From the NCBI GenBank assembly GCA_016710165.1, contig JADJLJ010000002.1, positions 496,001 through 560,000 on the forward strand: 64,000 nucleotides of DNA, read 5' to 3'. Below are positions 1 to 8,091 of this stretch, piece by piece. Position 1 is the stretch's first letter, and every line of letters starts with the position of its first letter. The notes under the pieces are model-generated. The model worked only from the letters and a program-made list of their open reading frames with translations, made no database searches and had not been told where the DNA came from. Made by a program: the position numbers and the translations under genes. The DNA is from Chitinophagaceae bacterium (GTDB lineage: Bacteria > Bacteroidota > Bacteroidia > Chitinophagales > Chitinophagaceae).

Positions 1-282
1 ATTGACCTGGCTGCTGCAACCGGCGGCAATACCGAACTGACAAAGAATAACGAAACAGTGATGCACAACGGCATCCGCATTGTCGGCAATTCGTTTTTGC
101 CCGCAACCATGCCCAGCGACGCCAGCAAACTGTATGGCAAGAACATCCTGAATTTTTTACAGCTGATGATCACCAAAGAGGGAGAACTGAATCTGAATTT
201 TGAGGACGACCTGGTCTTAGGTACCTGCATTACAGATAATCAGCAGATCGTGCACGACCGGATAAGAGAAATGATAAATTAA
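1..282 (+). CDS. pntA: NAD(P) transhydrogenase subunit alpha part 1 (3' end only)
   Basis: Open from the first base of the window (frame 1, no start visible), so this is the C-terminal ~93 residues of a longer protein. The text matches the end of the NAD(H)-binding domain I of proton-translocating transhydrogenase: a GGN element, the NGIRIVGNSFLPATMPSDASK stretch and a terminal helix. Together with the next two genes it forms the three-subunit enzyme that transfers hydride between NADH and NADP+ while moving protons across the inner membrane. It stops 5 nt before the next gene. The split pntA1/pntA2/pntB arrangement is a known alternative to the fused E. coli PntA. Confidence 0.9.
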   Translation: MDLAAATGGNTELTKNNETVMHNGIRIVGNSFLPATMPSDASKLYGKNILNFLQLMITKEGELNLNFEDDLVLGTCITDNQQIVHDRIREMIN

Positions 283-287
283 TTGCT

Positions 288-596
288 ATGGAAAATATTT
301 TAAACTGGATCTCGGAAAATCAGCAGATCATCTACATTGTCATCCTGATGATCTTTGTAGGGATAGAAGTGATCGGCCGTGTACCCAGCGTGTTGCACAC
401 TCCTTTAATGAGCGGTGCCAATGCCATACACGGCGTGGTCATCATCGGGGCCATCATTGTTATGGGCAAGGCAGAACCCGATAATTACCTGGCATTGATA
501 CTCGGTTTTTTAGCGGTGATACTCGGTACGTTGAATGTGGTAGGTGGATTTGTGGTTACTGACCGGATGCTGGAAATGTTCAAGAAGAAAAAGTAG
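288..596 (+). CDS. pntA2: NAD(P) transhydrogenase subunit alpha part 2 (membrane part)
   Basis: A 102-residue integral membrane protein. It carries three to four hydrophobic helices (residues ~12-30, 42-62, 68-92) and a short basic C-terminus ending in KKKK. This is the size and pattern of the separate PntA membrane segment, which with PntB domain II forms the proton channel. It sits 5 nt after the domain I gene and 37 nt before pntB, so co-transcription and translational coupling are likely. No alternative function fits the context. Confidence 0.9.
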   Translation: MENILNWISENQQIIYIVILMIFVGIEVIGRVPSVLHTPLMSGANAIHGVVIIGAIIVMGKAEPDNYLALILGFLAVILGTLNVVGGFVVTDRMLEMFKKKK

Positions 597-604
597 TTAC
601 ACGA

Positions 605-628
605 ATTAACCAATTAACGGATTAACAG
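605..628. repeat. Three 8-bp direct repeats abutting the pntB start
   Basis: Three consecutive 8-mers (ATTAACCA, ATTAACGG, ATTAACAG) fill the short spacer between pntA2 and pntB, ending 5 nt before the pntB ATG. Similar ATTAACGG-type words recur at 18979-19028, 20224-20270 and 33035-33110 in this window. Function unknown. Confidence 0.7.
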
Positions 629-633
629 ATAAA

Positions 634-2067
634 ATGGAACTGAACCTGCTTACGATATGCTACCTGATCGCCAGCGTGACATTTATCCTTGGCCTTAAAA
701 TGCTGAGCAATCCTGCCTCCGCACGAAAAGGAAATTTAGTTGCCGCCGCAGGCATGACCATTGCCATCATCGGCACTATTTTTTTATACGAAAGCGGGGG
801 CCAGCGGCTGCACAACTACGGATGGATATTCGGGGGGTTACTTGTGGGCGGCATCATTGGAACACTGGCTGCAAAAAAAGTGAAGATGACGGCCATGCCC
901 GAAATGGTGAGCCTGTTCAACGGAATGGGCGGCGCCTGTGCGGCATTGATCTCTGCTGCTGAGTTCTATCATATTTATAAAGTACACCAGGATTCTCCCG
1001 GCACTGCTTTTTCAGATATTGTTTCTGTTGGTACCTATATCACCATTGTTGCAGGCGCCATCATCGGAACAATATCCTATACCGGAAGTATCATTGCCTG
1101 GGGCAAACTGAACGGTCGGGTAAAGGATTTTTCTTTTAAAGGCCAGCATATTGTGAACATGATCGTACTGCTGCTTACGTTGGTAGCGGCAGTATTTGCC
1201 TACCGTTCAAACATCGGTGATATCTATATTCCCTTTATACTGATCGGCCTGTTTGCATTCATCTACGGGATCTTATTTGTGATGCCGATCGGGGGCGCCG
1301 ATATGCCGGTTGTGATCTCCCTGCTCAACTCATTCACCGGTGTGGCAGCAGCCTGCGGCGGGTTCCTGTACGACAATAAAGCCATGCTTACCGGTGGTAT
1401 ACTGGTGGGCGCAGCAGGAACCTTGCTTACCATACTCATGTGCAAGGCCATGAACCGTTCACTTACCAATGTATTGATCGGTTCGTTTGGAGGCGGTAAT
1501 AAAGCTACCGGGACAGCAACAGGCAAGACCCAGGGCAACCATAAAGAAATAAGCCTGGCCGATGCTGCCATGCTGATGGCTTATGCTAACAAAGTGATGG
1601 TAGTTCCCGGGTATGGCCTTGCCGTGGCACAGGCACAGCATACCTGTCATGAACTGGAAAAGATACTGGAAGAAAAAGGGGTTGAATTCAAATACGCCAT
1701 TCACCCGGTGGCGGGCCGCATGCCCGGTCACATGAATGTGTTGCTGGCAGAAGCCGATGTGCCTTATGAAAAACTACTGGAGATGGAACAGGCCAATGAC
1801 GAATTCAAGACCTGCGATGTGGTGCTGATACTGGGCGCCAATGACGTGGTGAACCCGGCTGCAAAGAGCGATCCTGCTTCCCCCATCTACGGCATGCCCA
1901 TTTTAGAAGTGGAGCAGGCCAAAACGGTCATTGTAAACAAACGAAGCATGAAACCCGGTTATGCCGGTATTGAAAATGATCTTTTCTTCCGGCCCAAAAC
2001 AAGCATGTTGTTTGGCGATGCGAAAAAGGTATTGCAGGATCTTTGTGCGGAAGTGAAGATGGTTTAA
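634..2067 (+). CDS. pntB: NAD(P) transhydrogenase subunit beta
   Basis: A 477-residue protein, close to the usual ~460-480 of PntB. The N-terminal ~300 residues are a series of glycine-rich membrane helices (domain II). The C-terminal ~170 residues are the soluble NADP(H)-binding domain III, with the nucleotide-binding VVPGYGLAVAQAQ loop, the MPGHMNVLLAEA segment, the GANDVVNPAA motif and the KRSMKPGYAGIEN lid. It is the last gene of the pntA-pntA2-pntB operon. The enzyme supplies NADPH from NADH using the proton gradient. The downstream gene converges from the other strand 17 nt after the stop. Confidence 0.95.
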   Translation: MELNLLTICYLIASVTFILGLKMLSNPASARKGNLVAAAGMTIAIIGTIFLYESGGQRLHNYGWIFGGLLVGGIIGTLAAKKVKMTAMPEMVSLFNGMGGACAALISAAEFYHIYKVHQDSPGTAFSDIVSVGTYITIVAGAIIGTISYTGSIIAWGKLNGRVKDFSFKGQHIVNMIVLLLTLVAAVFAYRSNIGDIYIPFILIGLFAFIYGILFVMPIGGADMPVVISLLNSFTGVAAACGGFLYDNKAMLTGGILVGAAGTLLTILMCKAMNRSLTNVLIGSFGGGNKATGTATGKTQGNHKEISLADAAMLMAYANKVMVVPGYGLAVAQAQHTCHELEKILEEKGVEFKYAIHPVAGRMPGHMNVLLAEADVPYEKLLEMEQANDEFKTCDVVLILGANDVVNPAAKSDPASPIYGMPILEVEQAKTVIVNKRSMKPGYAGIENDLFFRPKTSMLFGDAKKVLQDLCAEVKMV

Positions 2068-2084
2068 TTCTGGGTGAAAAATTA

Positions 2085-2684
2085 TTATTTTACCTCTCCC
2101 TGCCGTTCAATAATAAACTGCATAATCGTCTCCGGTTCCACACCTGCCCGTTGCATAGCATCCACGATCTCATCCCGGTTCACGTTGGCAGCAAAGGCTT
2201 TTTCCTTGAAACGTTTCTTAATGCCTTTCAGTTCCATGCCGGCATATCCTTCGGGCCGCATTAAACTATAGGCATGGGTCAGACCACTCAGTTCATCGAA
2301 AGCAAAAAGCATTTTGTCCATTTTGGTTTCAGGCTCCACGCCAAAATGATTGGGCCCATGACTGGCAATCGCTCTTATGATCTCCGGGTCAATATTCCGG
2401 GCTTCCAGTTCTTCAATGATCTTTTTGCAATGCAGGTCGGGCCATTGGTCCCAGTCGGCATCATGCAGCAGGCCAGCCATTTCCCAGCGCCATTGGCCTG
2501 CTTCATCCAGGCCTTCTTTTTCAGCAGCCCAGCATTTCATTAAATAAGCCACCTGCTTCATGTGCAGTTGAAGCCGTTCATTCTTTACCCAGTCGGCAAA
2601 TAACCGGTATGCCTCTTCCCGGCTTAAAACATTGCCGGCATTTACAGGGTTTCCAAAAACAGTGCGGTTTAACAATAATGACAT
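2085..2684 (-). CDS. HD domain-containing hydrolase
   Basis: About 199 residues from the ATG at 2684. An upstream in-frame ATG at 2744 would add 20 residues but would leave only 16 nt to the divergent gene, so I prefer the inner start. An HD-superfamily metal site is visible: an upstream histidine in the LQLHMKQVAYLMK helix, then the LLHDADWDQWPDLH motif, and further on an ASHGPNH segment. HD proteins are usually phosphohydrolases acting on nucleotides or related phosphate esters; the substrate here cannot be read from sequence. It is transcribed divergently from the methyltransferase gene at 2761. Confidence 0.75.
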   Translation of the reverse strand: MSLLLNRTVFGNPVNAGNVLSREEAYRLFADWVKNERLQLHMKQVAYLMKCWAAEKEGLDEAGQWRWEMAGLLHDADWDQWPDLHCKKIIEELEARNIDPEIIRAIASHGPNHFGVEPETKMDKMLFAFDELSGLTHAYSLMRPEGYAGMELKGIKKRFKEKAFAANVNRDEIVDAMQRAGVEPETIMQFIIERQGEVK

Positions 2685-2760
2685 GGTGCGTTGGTTGAAT
2701 AAGTGTCTGCGAAAATAAAAATTATCAGCTAACTTCAGCCGCATATTAAAATTATCATCG

Positions 2761-4161
2761 TTGAACAGCCTACCAGCAGAATTGATCCGGTCGTTGCGTA
2801 ACCTGGAAAGCTTTAATGAAGAAGCTTTTATATCGGTACATCAGCAGGGTGGTCAGATCACTTCAGTGAGAATGAATCCAAACAAATCCTGGATCCCGGA
2901 TCCTGGATCCGGGATCCGGGATCCAGTTCCATGGTGCTCAAACGGTTTCTATTTAACCGAACGTCCTTCTTTCACACTTGACCCGCTCTTTCATGCAGGC
3001 GCCTATTATGTGCAGGAAGCAAGCAGTATGTTCCTGGAAGAAGTGTTGAAACAAACGGTAGATCTTGCCCAGCCTGTAAAAGTATTAGATCTCTGTGCAG
3101 CGCCGGGTGGTAAATCAACATTGATACAGTCCGTTATCTCAAAGGACAGTTTACTGGTAAGTAATGAAGTGATCAGGGCAAGGGTGAACATCCTGTCGGA
3201 GAATATGACCAAATGGGGGGCAGCCAATGTGATCGTTACCAATAATGACCCCAGGGATTTCCAGCGGCTGGAGAATTATTTTGATGTGATCGTGGTGGAT
3301 GCTCCCTGCAGCGGGAGTGGTTTATTTCGTAAAGACCCGGATGCTATTTCGGAATGGAGCGAGAACAATGTACAGCTTTGTGCCCAGCGCCAGCAACGGA
3401 TACTGGCGGATGTGATGCCGGCGTTGAAAGAAGAAGGGATCCTTATTTATTCTACCTGTTCTTATTCACAGGATGAAGATGAAGAAATAGCAGATTGGCT
3501 GGTGGAGGAGTTTGCAGCGGACAGTTTGCAATTGACAGTTCGGGAGAACCAGGGGATCGTTGAAACCGTTTCAGCAAAATACAATTCGTTCGGATACCGT
3601 TTTTATCCGGAGAAGGTGAAGGGAGAGGGATTTTTCATTGCAGCATTTAAAAAAGGCCGGGTAAATGAGGAGGAGAATGAGGTCAAAAAACATCCTTCGG
3701 CTCCGCTCAGGACAAAAGCAAAAAAGCCGGTTGATGGAGTTACAGCCAGGGAGAGAGAGGTTATAAAACGATCCTTGAATGATGCAGATGATCTTGTATT
3801 CATCAAACAGCAGGAGGAGGTGCTGGCCATCCCGGCAACCATGGAAGATGCCCTTGCTTTGATGCGATCAGCACTCTATATAAAAAAAGCAGGCATAAAA
3901 ATTGGTGCCATCATCCGGGAAGAACTGGTGCCGGCGCATGAACTGGCGGTGAGTACGCTCATCGGTCCATCAGTTGCCCGGTTTGAAGTAGACAAAGAAA
4001 CCGCCCTGCAATACCTGCGGCGTGATGAAATAAAGATCGAAACGGAATATAAAGGCTGGGCATTGGTCACGTTCCGGGCTTTACCCATTGGCTGGGTAAA
4101 AGTCCTGGCAAACCGCATCAATAACCATTACCCGGCTCCATGGCGTATTCTTAACAGGTGA
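2761..4161 (+). CDS. RsmF/NOL1-NOP2-Sun family rRNA m5C methyltransferase
   Basis: 466 residues read from a TTG start at 2761; no in-frame ATG exists upstream before a stop, and the next Met is after conserved sequence. Class I SAM fold with the SAM-binding LDLCAAPGGKST loop (~residue 110) and the two cysteine motifs of RNA m5C methyltransferases, DAPCSGSG (motif IV) and YSTCSYS (motif VI). The C-terminal ~150 residues resemble the RNA-binding PUA-like extension of RsmF/YebU-type enzymes. Likely target is a cytosine of 16S rRNA. Odd: two repeat-derived tracts are read in frame, residues ~45-57 (IPDPGSGIRDPVP, heptamer array) and a HPSAPLRTK stretch near 3691-3717. Confidence 0.87.
   Translation: MNSLPAELIRSLRNLESFNEEAFISVHQQGGQITSVRMNPNKSWIPDPGSGIRDPVPWCSNGFYLTERPSFTLDPLFHAGAYYVQEASSMFLEEVLKQTVDLAQPVKVLDLCAAPGGKSTLIQSVISKDSLLVSNEVIRARVNILSENMTKWGAANVIVTNNDPRDFQRLENYFDVIVVDAPCSGSGLFRKDPDAISEWSENNVQLCAQRQQRILADVMPALKEEGILIYSTCSYSQDEDEEIADWLVEEFAADSLQLTVRENQGIVETVSAKYNSFGYRFYPEKVKGEGFFIAAFKKGRVNEEENEVKKHPSAPLRTKAKKPVDGVTAREREVIKRSLNDADDLVFIKQQEEVLAIPATMEDALALMRSALYIKKAGIKIGAIIREELVPAHELAVSTLIGPSVARFEVDKETALQYLRRDEIKIETEYKGWALVTFRALPIGWVKVLANRINNHYPAPWRILNR
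2886..2927. repeat. Heptamer array (ATCCNNN)x6 inside the methyltransferase gene
   Basis: Six exact 7-bp steps: ATCCTGG, ATCCCGG, ATCCTGG, ATCCGGG, ATCCGGG, ATCCAGT. Total length 42 nt, so the reading frame is kept and the array encodes IPDPGSGIRDPV-like sequence. The same heptamer family occurs in fmt (5541-5568) and between the kynurenine half-operons (32328-32459). Confidence 0.9.
3693..3712. repeat. TCCT...AGGA repeat-like element in the methyltransferase gene
   Basis: The 20-mer TCCTTCGGCTCCGCTCAGGA has short inverted ends (TCCT/AGGA). As I remember it, it resembles a CTTCGACTCCGCTCAGG-type element common in draft bacterial genomes. It lies between the catalytic domain and the C-terminal extension and reads HPSAPLRTK in frame. 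Only one copy was seen in this window, so the repeat status is inference. Confidence 0.45.
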
Positions 4162-4217
4162 TTGTCGGAATAAACCAACTAATTTTTGCATATTTGCAGA
4201 CACAACTCCTTTGAAAG

Positions 4218-5195
4218 ATGAAAAAAATTCTGTTCGTACTTTTTTTGCTGCCTTTTTTTGCTGCTGCACAAAAGGGTATCGAAATAAAACCGGTGAAGAT
4301 GCATACGGTGGGCCCGAAAGAAAACCTCAGCAGCATTGGCCGCCTGTATGAAGTGAACGGCAGGGTGCTTGCCAATTACAACAGCATTGATTATGATAAA
4401 GGCCTTACCATCGGGCAGGTATTAAAGATCCCGCCAAAAGGCACCACGCTTGACCAGGTAGCACCGCCAGTAAAACAGGTAACGGAACCTGTAAAAAAGG
4501 AGGAAACCCTGATCCAACCCCCGGCAGTAAAGTCGGAAACCAAAGCAGAGACCAACGAAGAGACCGGAACCCCCGTCTACCATAAAGTAGGTAAGAAAGA
4601 AACCTTGTATCACATCAGCACCCTGTACCCGGGAGTAACCATAGATGATCTTAAAAAATGGAATAACCTTACCGGCGATGCTGTGAATGAAGGAGCGAAC
4701 CTGGTTGTTGGCTATAAAAAAGCAACAGCAGATCTCAAAAAAACAGCCATTGAAAAAACAGAAAAAGCAAAACCGGTTGTTGCCGAAACGGTAAAGAAAG
4801 AACCGGCGAATGTAGTAAAGGGGACAGAAAAAACAGATCCGGCAATAACAGATGTAGCCGGAAAAAATAGTAAGGGGGGTGCTTTTAAGGCATTGTTTGA
4901 ATCACAAAGCAGCAATTGGAATGTGGTCAATGAACAGGGGTCGTTCGGTGTATTTAAGAGCACCAGCGGCTGGAATGATGGAAAGTATTACTGCCTTTAT
5001 AATAACGCAAGCCCGGGTACCATCATCAAAATAGCTTCCACTTCCACCGGTAAGATCGTATACGCAAAAGTGCTGGATATAATGCCGGACCTGAAGCAGA
5101 ATGACGGCCTGCTCATCCTCATCAGCAATGCTGCTGCCAATGAACTGGGAGTTGCTGAAAATAATTATGGCTGCAATATCAGTTATTCAAAATAA
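4218..5195 (+). CDS. Exported LysM protein with C-terminal DPBB-like domain
   Basis: 325 residues beginning with a clear signal peptide (KK, hydrophobic core FVLFLLPFFAAAQ). Two LysM-type peptidoglycan-binding modules follow (~residues 29-75, HTVGPKENLSSIGRLYEV..., and ~121-166, HKVGKKETLYHISTLYP...), separated by a low-complexity Pro/Lys/Thr linker. After another Lys/Thr linker, the last ~100 residues (KYYCLYNNASPGTIIKIAS...) resemble a double-psi beta-barrel as in RlpA. Probably a periplasmic or outer-membrane-associated cell-wall protein; lytic activity is not demonstrated. An in-frame TTG or other earlier start is unlikely because the signal peptide begins at this ATG. Confidence 0.82.
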   Translation: MKKILFVLFLLPFFAAAQKGIEIKPVKMHTVGPKENLSSIGRLYEVNGRVLANYNSIDYDKGLTIGQVLKIPPKGTTLDQVAPPVKQVTEPVKKEETLIQPPAVKSETKAETNEETGTPVYHKVGKKETLYHISTLYPGVTIDDLKKWNNLTGDAVNEGANLVVGYKKATADLKKTAIEKTEKAKPVVAETVKKEPANVVKGTEKTDPAITDVAGKNSKGGAFKALFESQSSNWNVVNEQGSFGVFKSTSGWNDGKYYCLYNNASPGTIIKIASTSTGKIVYAKVLDIMPDLKQNDGLLILISNAAANELGVAENNYGCNISYSK

Positions 5196-5214
5196 GTATG
5201 GACCCGGGTATGTT

Positions 5215-6174
5215 TTATGGAAAATGATATCCCCGGAGAAAATCCCCCATGTTCATTTTTTTCTTTCCCTCCAGTTGCAGTTCTTTCACCTGTACATAGC
5301 CATCGGCACAGGCAAATTTTAAGAAGGTCTTTTTATCGGTCTCAAAATTGCCGGGCGATGAGCTGGTGGTACCCGGCTCTTTTTCGGTCCGGTATATCTT
5401 GAGTGTTTTGCCGTTGAAACTGGTGAACGCACCTGGAAAGGGAGAGAGGCCACGGATGAGATCATGCACTTCGGCTGTTTTTTTGTAAAAATCTATCCGG
5501 CAGGTTTCTGTGGATAGCTTCGGGGCGTGACGGATTTTTTGGTCCCGGATCCCGGGTCCCGGATCCTGCGGTAACTCCTGTATTGTTCCTTCTGCCAATC
5601 CCCTGATCGTTTTTACCAATAGTTGTGCGCCGATATCTTTCATCTTATCGTGCACTTCACCGGAGGTTTCGTTCTCAGCAATTGGAAAGCGTTGTTGTAA
5701 GAGGATATCGCCGGTGTCAATCTCGTGTTTCAGTCTGAAGGTGGTCACACCGGTCTCTTTCTCGCCATTGATGACCGCCCAGTTGATGGGGGCGGCGCCG
5801 CGGTATTGCGGCAGTAAGGAGCCATGCAGGTTTACCGAACCCATGGGTGGCATATTCCAGACCGCTTCGGGTAACATCCGGAATGCAACAACTATTTGCA
5901 GATCGGCTTTCAAAGATCTCAGTTCTTCTAAAAATTCAGGGTTCTTTAATTTTTCGGGTTGAAGAATGTGCAGGTTATTTTCTACCGCATATTTTTTTAC
6001 AGCGCTTTGCTGTATTTCCATTCCCCGGCCGGCAGGTTTATCCGGCGCTGTGATTACACCCACAATAGTACATCCTGCTTTTACCAATGCATCAAGTGAT
6101 GCAACAGCAAATTCAGGCGTGCCCATAAACACTATACGTAAGTCTGTAAACTTACCCGGATCGTTTGTTGTCAT
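5215..6174 (-). CDS. fmt: Methionyl-tRNA formyltransferase
   Basis: 319 residues from the ATG at 6174 (a TTG immediately before it is also open). The formyl-transferase core is clear: IVFMGTPEFAVASL near the start, APDKPAGRG, the folate-site NLHGSLLPQYRGAAPINWA motif with the catalytic Asn/His, and DTGDILLQ with the catalytic Asp. The enzyme formylates Met-tRNAi using 10-formyl-tetrahydrofolate. The C-terminal OB-like domain follows. Odd: residues ~203-211 (QDPGPGIRD), in the linker just before HAPKL, are encoded by a GGATCCG-type heptamer array like that in the neighbouring methyltransferase gene. The next minus-strand gene upstream ends 6 nt away, so the two are probably co-transcribed. Confidence 0.95.
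   Translation of the reverse strand: MTTNDPGKFTDLRIVFMGTPEFAVASLDALVKAGCTIVGVITAPDKPAGRGMEIQQSAVKKYAVENNLHILQPEKLKNPEFLEELRSLKADLQIVVAFRMLPEAVWNMPPMGSVNLHGSLLPQYRGAAPINWAVINGEKETGVTTFRLKHEIDTGDILLQQRFPIAENETSGEVHDKMKDIGAQLLVKTIRGLAEGTIQELPQDPGPGIRDQKIRHAPKLSTETCRIDFYKKTAEVHDLIRGLSPFPGAFTSFNGKTLKIYRTEKEPGTTSSSPGNFETDKKTFLKFACADGYVQVKELQLEGKKKMNMGDFLRGYHFP
5541..5568. repeat. Heptamer array inside fmt
   Basis: On the minus strand it reads as four GGATCCG / GGACCCG-type 7-bp units. It is translated as part of QDPGPGIRDQ in the inter-domain linker of Fmt, almost the same peptide as the heptamer array in the methyltransferase gene at 2886-2927. Confidence 0.85.
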
Positions 6175-6180
6175 CAAATG

Positions 6181-7422
6181 CTATTCAAAATCTTCGTACA
6201 GTAAATATTTTTTCCGGATCGCCTTAAAAACCTTCAGTTCCACTTCCCAGCTTCTTCTTATATCTTTCTCGGTGGCCCCGTGTTTTACCTGCTGCATCAA
6301 AATATCGTTGCCGGCCAGTTTGTTGAAGAAATTATTTTTCAGGAAGAAAGTATCCTTGCCGGGAAATAAGCGGTATGCTTCTATCAGGTATTTCAACTGG
6401 ATCTGTCCATGGAGGTTCTTTAATACTTCTTCATTGGTTCCGCTTAAATTCCACCCATAGCATCGCTGGAAAAAACATTTGCTGTTTTTGGCACCGGCAT
6501 TTGGTTTTGGTGTAAAGGCGTATAAGGTATTTGGTAAAGAAGGGTGCCCAAAGATCTGGAACGGCTTATCCGTTCCCCTGCCTTCACTCAACACCGTGCC
6601 TTCAAAGAAACAGGTGGAGGGATACAGGTAAATGCTTTGCATCTCTTTTAAATTGGGGGAGGGCATTACCGGAAGTATGTACCGGGTCTTGTGGTCGTAA
6701 TTTTTGCATTTGATCACCTGCACATGAAAGGGCGTATCGGGGGTAGGCTCCGTAGTTATATTATAGGCATTGATGGCATTTGCTTTTGCCGATAACCAGT
6801 TTTCCCCGGTAAGCATCAGTGCATATTCCCCGATGGTCATGCCATATACAATGGGAATGGGTTGCATGCCGACAAAACTTTTAAAGCTGGTATCCAGTAC
6901 CGGGCCATCCACATAAAATCCATTGGGGTTGGGGCGGTCAAGTATCAGCAACGGCTTATGATTTTCCAGGGCGGCTTCTAAATAATATTGTAGGGAAGAA
7001 ATGAAAGTATAGAACCGCACCCCTACATCCTGTATGTCGAATATCAGCACATCCACGTCTTTCAGATCGTCTGGGGTCGGTTTTTTGTGACTCCCATACA
7101 AACTGATCACCGGCAGCCCGGTTTTTGTATCCCTGGCATCACTCACTTTTTCCCCGGCATCGGCATCACCCCGGAAGCCATGCTCCGGCCCGAATATCTT
7201 CACCACATTGATGCCGCTTTTTATCAGTGTATCCACCAGGTGGGTACCGTTTACCAGGCTGGTCTGGTTGGCAAAAACGGCTACAGCCTTCCCCTTCAGC
7301 ATGGGAAGATAGACATGCATCCGGTCGGCGCCGGTTATAACTGATTGGTTATTTGCCTCTTGTCCGGAAACGGCAAAATGACCGGAAAGCAAGACGATCA
7401 GGGCAGGCAATATTCTTTTCAT
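6181..7422 (-). CDS. namZ: DUF1343 family protein, probable exo-beta-N-acetylmuramidase
   Basis: 413 residues with an N-terminal signal peptide (MKRILPALIVLLSGHFAVSGQ). The sequence carries the DUF1343 hallmarks: FANQTSLV, FGPEHGFRGDADAGE, SLYGSHKKPTPDDL, DIQDVGVRFYTFISSL, LDRPNPNGFYVDGP and SEGRGTDKPFQIFG. The founding member, NamZ of Bacillus, removes N-acetylmuramic acid from non-reducing ends of peptidoglycan fragments (GH171), and Bacteroidota members have the same activity. The role here, muropeptide recycling in the periplasm, is inferred by family. It lies 6 nt upstream of fmt on the same strand and diverges from the FKBP gene. Confidence 0.87.
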   Translation of the reverse strand: MKRILPALIVLLSGHFAVSGQEANNQSVITGADRMHVYLPMLKGKAVAVFANQTSLVNGTHLVDTLIKSGINVVKIFGPEHGFRGDADAGEKVSDARDTKTGLPVISLYGSHKKPTPDDLKDVDVLIFDIQDVGVRFYTFISSLQYYLEAALENHKPLLILDRPNPNGFYVDGPVLDTSFKSFVGMQPIPIVYGMTIGEYALMLTGENWLSAKANAINAYNITTEPTPDTPFHVQVIKCKNYDHKTRYILPVMPSPNLKEMQSIYLYPSTCFFEGTVLSEGRGTDKPFQIFGHPSLPNTLYAFTPKPNAGAKNSKCFFQRCYGWNLSGTNEEVLKNLHGQIQLKYLIEAYRLFPGKDTFFLKNNFFNKLAGNDILMQQVKHGATEKDIRRSWEVELKVFKAIRKKYLLYEDFE

Positions 7423-7498
7423 GAAGTAAAGTTGCTTAAAATATTTTTAATAGCTGCTTCCGTTTATATATTAATTTGCACACTATTTATAATCTTTC

Positions 7499-7517
7499 CC
7501 CCCGCTTGCAGCGGGGG
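7499..7517. repeat. GC-rich hairpin in the FKBP leader
   Basis: CCCCCGCT-TGC-AGCGGGGG forms a perfect 8-bp stem with a 3-nt loop, 17 nt before the FKBP start codon. It lacks a following T-run, so it is not a typical terminator. It could affect translation initiation or be one of the window's dispersed palindromes. Confidence 0.55.
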
Positions 7518-7533
7518 ATCAAAACAAAATTTT

Positions 7534-7962
7534 ATGCAACAGGTTAAAGAAGGAGATGTAGTGAAAGTACACTACACGGGTAAATTAGTAAGCGGTGAGC
7601 AGTTTGATTCCTCGGCCGGCAGGGAGCCGCTGGAATTTACAGTAGGCGCCGGGCAAATGATAAAAGGGTTTGATGCAGCCATGCCCGGAATGAGTTTGGG
7701 CGAAAAGAAAACGATCAATATTTCACCCGAAGAAGGGTATGGCCCCCGGCTGGAAGAAGCCATCATTAATTTTCCAAAAGAGAATGTACCTGCGGATATG
7801 CAACTGGAACCGGGTATGCAGCTTACGTTGAGCAACCAGGCTGGTCAGCCTTTCCCGGTGATCGTTACAGAGATCAGGGAAGACGTGATCGTACTGGATG
7901 CCAATCATTTTCTGGCCGGGCAGGAGTTGGTATTTGATATTGAGTTGGTGGAGATAGGGTAA
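7534..7962 (+). CDS. FKBP-type peptidyl-prolyl isomerase (SlyD-like)
   Basis: 142 residues from the ATG at 7534. The frame is open back to 7345, but that extension overlaps the divergent namZ start and does not resemble the family, so it is rejected. FKBP core visible: VKVHYTGKLVSGEQFDSSAGREPLEFTVGAGQMIKGFD, then GMSLGEKKTINISPEEGYGPR, with an inserted chaperone-like flap (~residues 70-120, LSNQAGQPFPVIVTEIREDVIVLDANH) and a return to the FKBP end, GQELVFDIELVEIG. This is the SlyD layout without a His-rich tail. It catalyses proline cis-trans isomerisation and has chaperone activity, probably cytoplasmic. A strong terminator follows. Confidence 0.9.
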   Translation: MQQVKEGDVVKVHYTGKLVSGEQFDSSAGREPLEFTVGAGQMIKGFDAAMPGMSLGEKKTINISPEEGYGPRLEEAIINFPKENVPADMQLEPGMQLTLSNQAGQPFPVIVTEIREDVIVLDANHFLAGQELVFDIELVEIG

Positions 7963-7992
7963 GTAATAAGTTGTAAGTACTAAGTAATAATT

Positions 7993-8025
7993 AAGGCGGC
8001 CTGCAATTGCAGGCCGCCTTTTTTT
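7993..8025 (+). terminator. Rho-independent terminator after the FKBP gene
   Basis: A perfect 12-bp GC-rich stem (AAGGCGGCCTGC / GCAGGCCGCCTT) with an AATT loop is followed by five further T residues. It sits 30 nt after the FKBP stop and upstream of pepT. Imperfect mutually inverted copies of AAGTAATAAGTTGTAAG-like sequence flank it on both sides (about 7961-7992 and 8060-8088). Confidence 0.9.
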
Positions 8026-8091
8026 GTAGCGTATTCTCTAATTTTACTTTTAACTTATACCTTACAACTTTTAACTTATTACTTTTAAGCT

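Noticed and set aside
1263..1731. Antisense ORFs inside pntB and similar long antisense frames elsewhere
   Set aside because: Shadow frames of strongly conserved genes with no motif of their own.
7345..7533. N-terminal hydrophobic extension of the FKBP protein
   Set aside because: It overlaps the divergent namZ start and does not resemble an FKBP leader; the ATG at 7534 begins the family-like MQQVKEGDVV.
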